A stretch of 6,619 nt of DNA from positions 1-6,619 of the forward strand of contig UQSX01000127.1 of assembly GCA_900543715.1 (NCBI GenBank), read 5' to 3'. A model generated the notes under the pieces. The model worked only from the letters and a program-made list of their open reading frames with translations. It was not told the origin of the DNA and searched no databases. The position numbers and the translations under genes are program-made. This document shows, in pieces, positions 5,780 to 6,619 of the stretch. This stretch comes from an uncultured Blautia sp. (GTDB taxonomy: Bacteria; Bacillota; Clostridia; Lachnospirales; Lachnospiraceae). Position 1 is the stretch's first letter. Every line of letters begins with the position of its first letter.

Positions 5780-6458
5780 AAATGATTTCAGCATTAATAA
5801 TCAAGGTATGTATCCGGCCAGCCTGGTGAAGCTTTTTGCCATGGCGGCCACCTTTGAAAACATGGAACAGGTACTGGAAAATGAGACGGATTATATGGGA
5901 AGTGAGACCAGCGCCAGGGATACTGTAGCTCAGCTTTTGGAGAATATGATAGAGATTTCCGATAATGAATCCTATAATGAACTGGTAAAGCTCCAGTCTT
6001 CAGACAGGGATTTTGCAGAGGGCTGCAATCTTATAAACGCCTATCTTCAAGAGGAAGGCTATACAGGCACCGGCGTACATACCACCCTTCATCCTGCGGT
6101 TTCCAGTACAGCCAACGATGGACTGGGAGATAATGTTACCTGTGCGGAGGACTGCGGAGCCCTTCTGGAAAAGATATACAAAGGAACCTGCAGTTCCCAG
6201 GAGGATTCGGGAGAAATGCTCCATCTTTTACTGGATCAGGAGAATACTCTGAAAATCCCGGGAGGACTTCCTGAGGGCGTAGAAGTGGCTCACAAGACAG
6301 GGGAAACTTCAGAAGTGCAGCATGACATAGGGATCGTTTATGGGGAAGAAACAGACTTTATCCTGTGTATTATGATTGATGAAATCACAAGTGAGGCAGA
6401 AATCTATTCCCAGATCCACGAGCTGACAGAGACTGTATATGATGCGCTAAATAATTAA
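5760..6458 (+). CDS. Class-A beta-lactamase-like serine hydrolase domain, N-terminally incomplete
   Basis: Penicillin-recognising serine hydrolase fold, 232 aa from a GTG start; likely a diverged penicillin-interacting or peptidoglycan-related hydrolase. Three active-site motifs are seen: SLVK (Ser21, Lys24), SDN (67-69) and HKTG (178-181). There is no ExxLN omega-loop Glu between SDN and KTG, so a true beta-lactamase activity is doubtful. The frame is open upstream to a TAG at 5676, and the residues just before the GTG (GGSWSVYV) look like the family's first beta strand, so homology begins before the start codon. There is no ATG in that stretch; TGGAG (5748-5752) is 7 nt before the GTG. No signal peptide or membrane helix exists in any upstream frame, though this fold normally works outside the cell. 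No promoter is seen between the importer terminator and this gene. I judge it a probable pseudogene remnant with an intact catalytic half; an intact cytosolic enzyme is the alternative. Confidence 0.7.
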   Translation: MEELEYENDFSINNQGMYPASLVKLFAMAATFENMEQVLENETDYMGSETSARDTVAQLLENMIEISDNESYNELVKLQSSDRDFAEGCNLINAYLQEEGYTGTGVHTTLHPAVSSTANDGLGDNVTCAEDCGALLEKIYKGTCSSQEDSGEMLHLLLDQENTLKIPGGLPEGVEVAHKTGETSEVQHDIGIVYGEETDFILCIMIDEITSEAEIYSQIHELTETVYDALNN

Positions 6459-6470
6459 ATAATCAAGAAA

Positions 6471-6516
6471 GCTGTCACATTAAATATTCTCGATTTTGAT
6501 TAATGCGACGGACAGC
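6471..6516 (+). repeat. Imperfect palindrome between the hydrolase and the IS110 gene
   Basis: GCTGTC (6471-6476) pairs with GACAGC (6511-6516), and CATTAA (6478-6483) pairs with TTAATG (6500-6505), with an uneven internal loop (A against CGACG) and a 16-nt loop. It begins 13 nt after the hydrolase stop, the usual place for a terminator, but no T-run follows the right arm (CAACAATTAAGC). It may be a terminator cut off from its tail by the insertion sequence, part of the element's end, or the target the element recognised. Confidence 0.6.
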
Positions 6517-6551
6517 CAACAATTAAGCAAGGAGCTGCATCGGCTTATGCG

Positions 6552-6558
6552 AAGGAGG
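6552..6558 (+). promoter_or_regulatory. Ribosome binding site of the IS110 transposase
   Basis: AAGGAGG is 8 nt before the ATG at 6567, optimal spacing, and fixes the transposase start. A small hairpin GCAT (6537-6540)/ATGC (6547-6550) lies just before it. Confidence 0.8.
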
Positions 6559-6566
6559 TTTGCCTT

Positions 6567-6619
6567 ATGGAAGTATTGTATAAGCGGTGTTGTGGGATTG
6601 ACATTCATAAAAATATGAT
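6567..6619 (+). CDS. IS110-family transposase, N-terminus only (runs off the window)
   Basis: The first 17 codons read MEVLYKRCCGIDIHKNM. The motif GIDxHK after a short lead, often with Cys-Cys before it, is the start of the DEDD (RuvC-like) domain of IS110-family transposases, and Asp12 would be the first catalytic Asp. Full-length members are about 300-430 aa, so most of the gene is beyond the window. The start has an ideal ribosome site. IS110 elements recombine without classical terminal inverted repeats and use an element-encoded bridge RNA for target choice. At most 108 nt separate this start from the hydrolase stop, so the left end of the element must lie in that gap unless it reaches into the hydrolase gene. 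Confidence 0.85.
   Translation, partial: MEVLYKRCCGIDIHKNM

Larger units (their letters stand above)
6459..6619 (+). mobile_element. Left part of an IS110-family insertion sequence, left boundary unresolved
   Basis: The transposase start at 6567 shows that an IS110 element enters the window from the right. Its left edge cannot be placed by eye because the family lacks typical terminal repeats and often leaves no target duplication; 6459 is the outer limit set by the hydrolase stop, and a point after the palindrome (after 6516) is equally plausible. Confidence 0.6.

Noticed and set aside
5758..5829. Short ORF from the ATG at 5758
   Set aside because: It gives only 23 codons before a stop, overlaps the hydrolase domain in another frame and has no family resemblance.
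5760..6458. A functional class A beta-lactamase resistance gene
   Set aside because: There is no export signal and no omega-loop ExxLN glutamate, and the N-terminus is incomplete.
1..6619. CRISPR array, tRNA or rRNA gene
   Set aside because: No regularly spaced repeats and no tRNA or rRNA-like conserved segments were seen on either strand.

Overview
The window reads as a piece of a Firmicutes chromosome, most likely from an anaerobic gut Clostridia of the Lachnospiraceae type. This is inferred from the strong AGGAGG ribosome sites, moderate GC content, the Ser/Glu-rich lipoprotein linker, the Arg-rich cytoplasmic tail style of the serine hydrolase and the set of protein families; no ribosomal or marker gene is present to fix the taxon. 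All genes are on the + strand.

Region 1 (1-2465). A GPH-type MFS transporter, whose first few codons lie before the window, is followed after 14 nt by a uroporphyrinogen-decarboxylase-superfamily protein that is not HemE. The pair ends at a long intrinsic terminator (about 2404-2465). It is probably the tail of a larger uptake and metabolism operon, possibly one for a methylated or methoxylated compound, although no corrinoid protein or activase is visible here.

Region 2 (2508-5607). A near-consensus sigma-A promoter (TTGACG, 17 nt, TATAAT) drives a three-gene ABC importer of the ABC_sub_bind/TrpX-like class. It encodes a lipoprotein binding protein, a BPD_transp_2 permease and an ATPase, and ends at a strong intrinsic terminator. 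A 177-nt gap between the binding protein and the permease holds up to three hairpins, including a perfect 15-bp one without a U-tract. This fits partial termination or 3'-end protection that would give more binding protein than membrane complex. The substrate cannot be read from the sequence; characterised relatives move tryptophan.

Region 3 (5608-6458). A class-A beta-lactamase-like serine hydrolase domain carries the SxxK, SDN and KTG motifs. It starts only from a GTG and has no signal peptide or membrane anchor. Just upstream, in another frame, an ORF with its own ribosome site encodes the Arg/Glu-rich tail expected at the N-terminus of such proteins, written in a 53-nt pure-purine tract. 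The locus looks like a frameshifted and internally deleted membrane-anchored hydrolase.

Region 4 (6459-6619). An imperfect palindrome that resembles the hairpin in region 2 lies directly before the first 17 codons of an IS110-family transposase, which runs off the window. This family is now known to be guided by an element-encoded bridge RNA.

The points most worth a second look are the hairpin cluster inside the ABC operon and its similarity to the palindrome beside the IS110 element, the broken serine hydrolase, the cysteine-rich binding protein with a CxxC, and departures from family consensus in the UroD-like and MFS proteins. I did not find a clear new defence or mobile system in the window.
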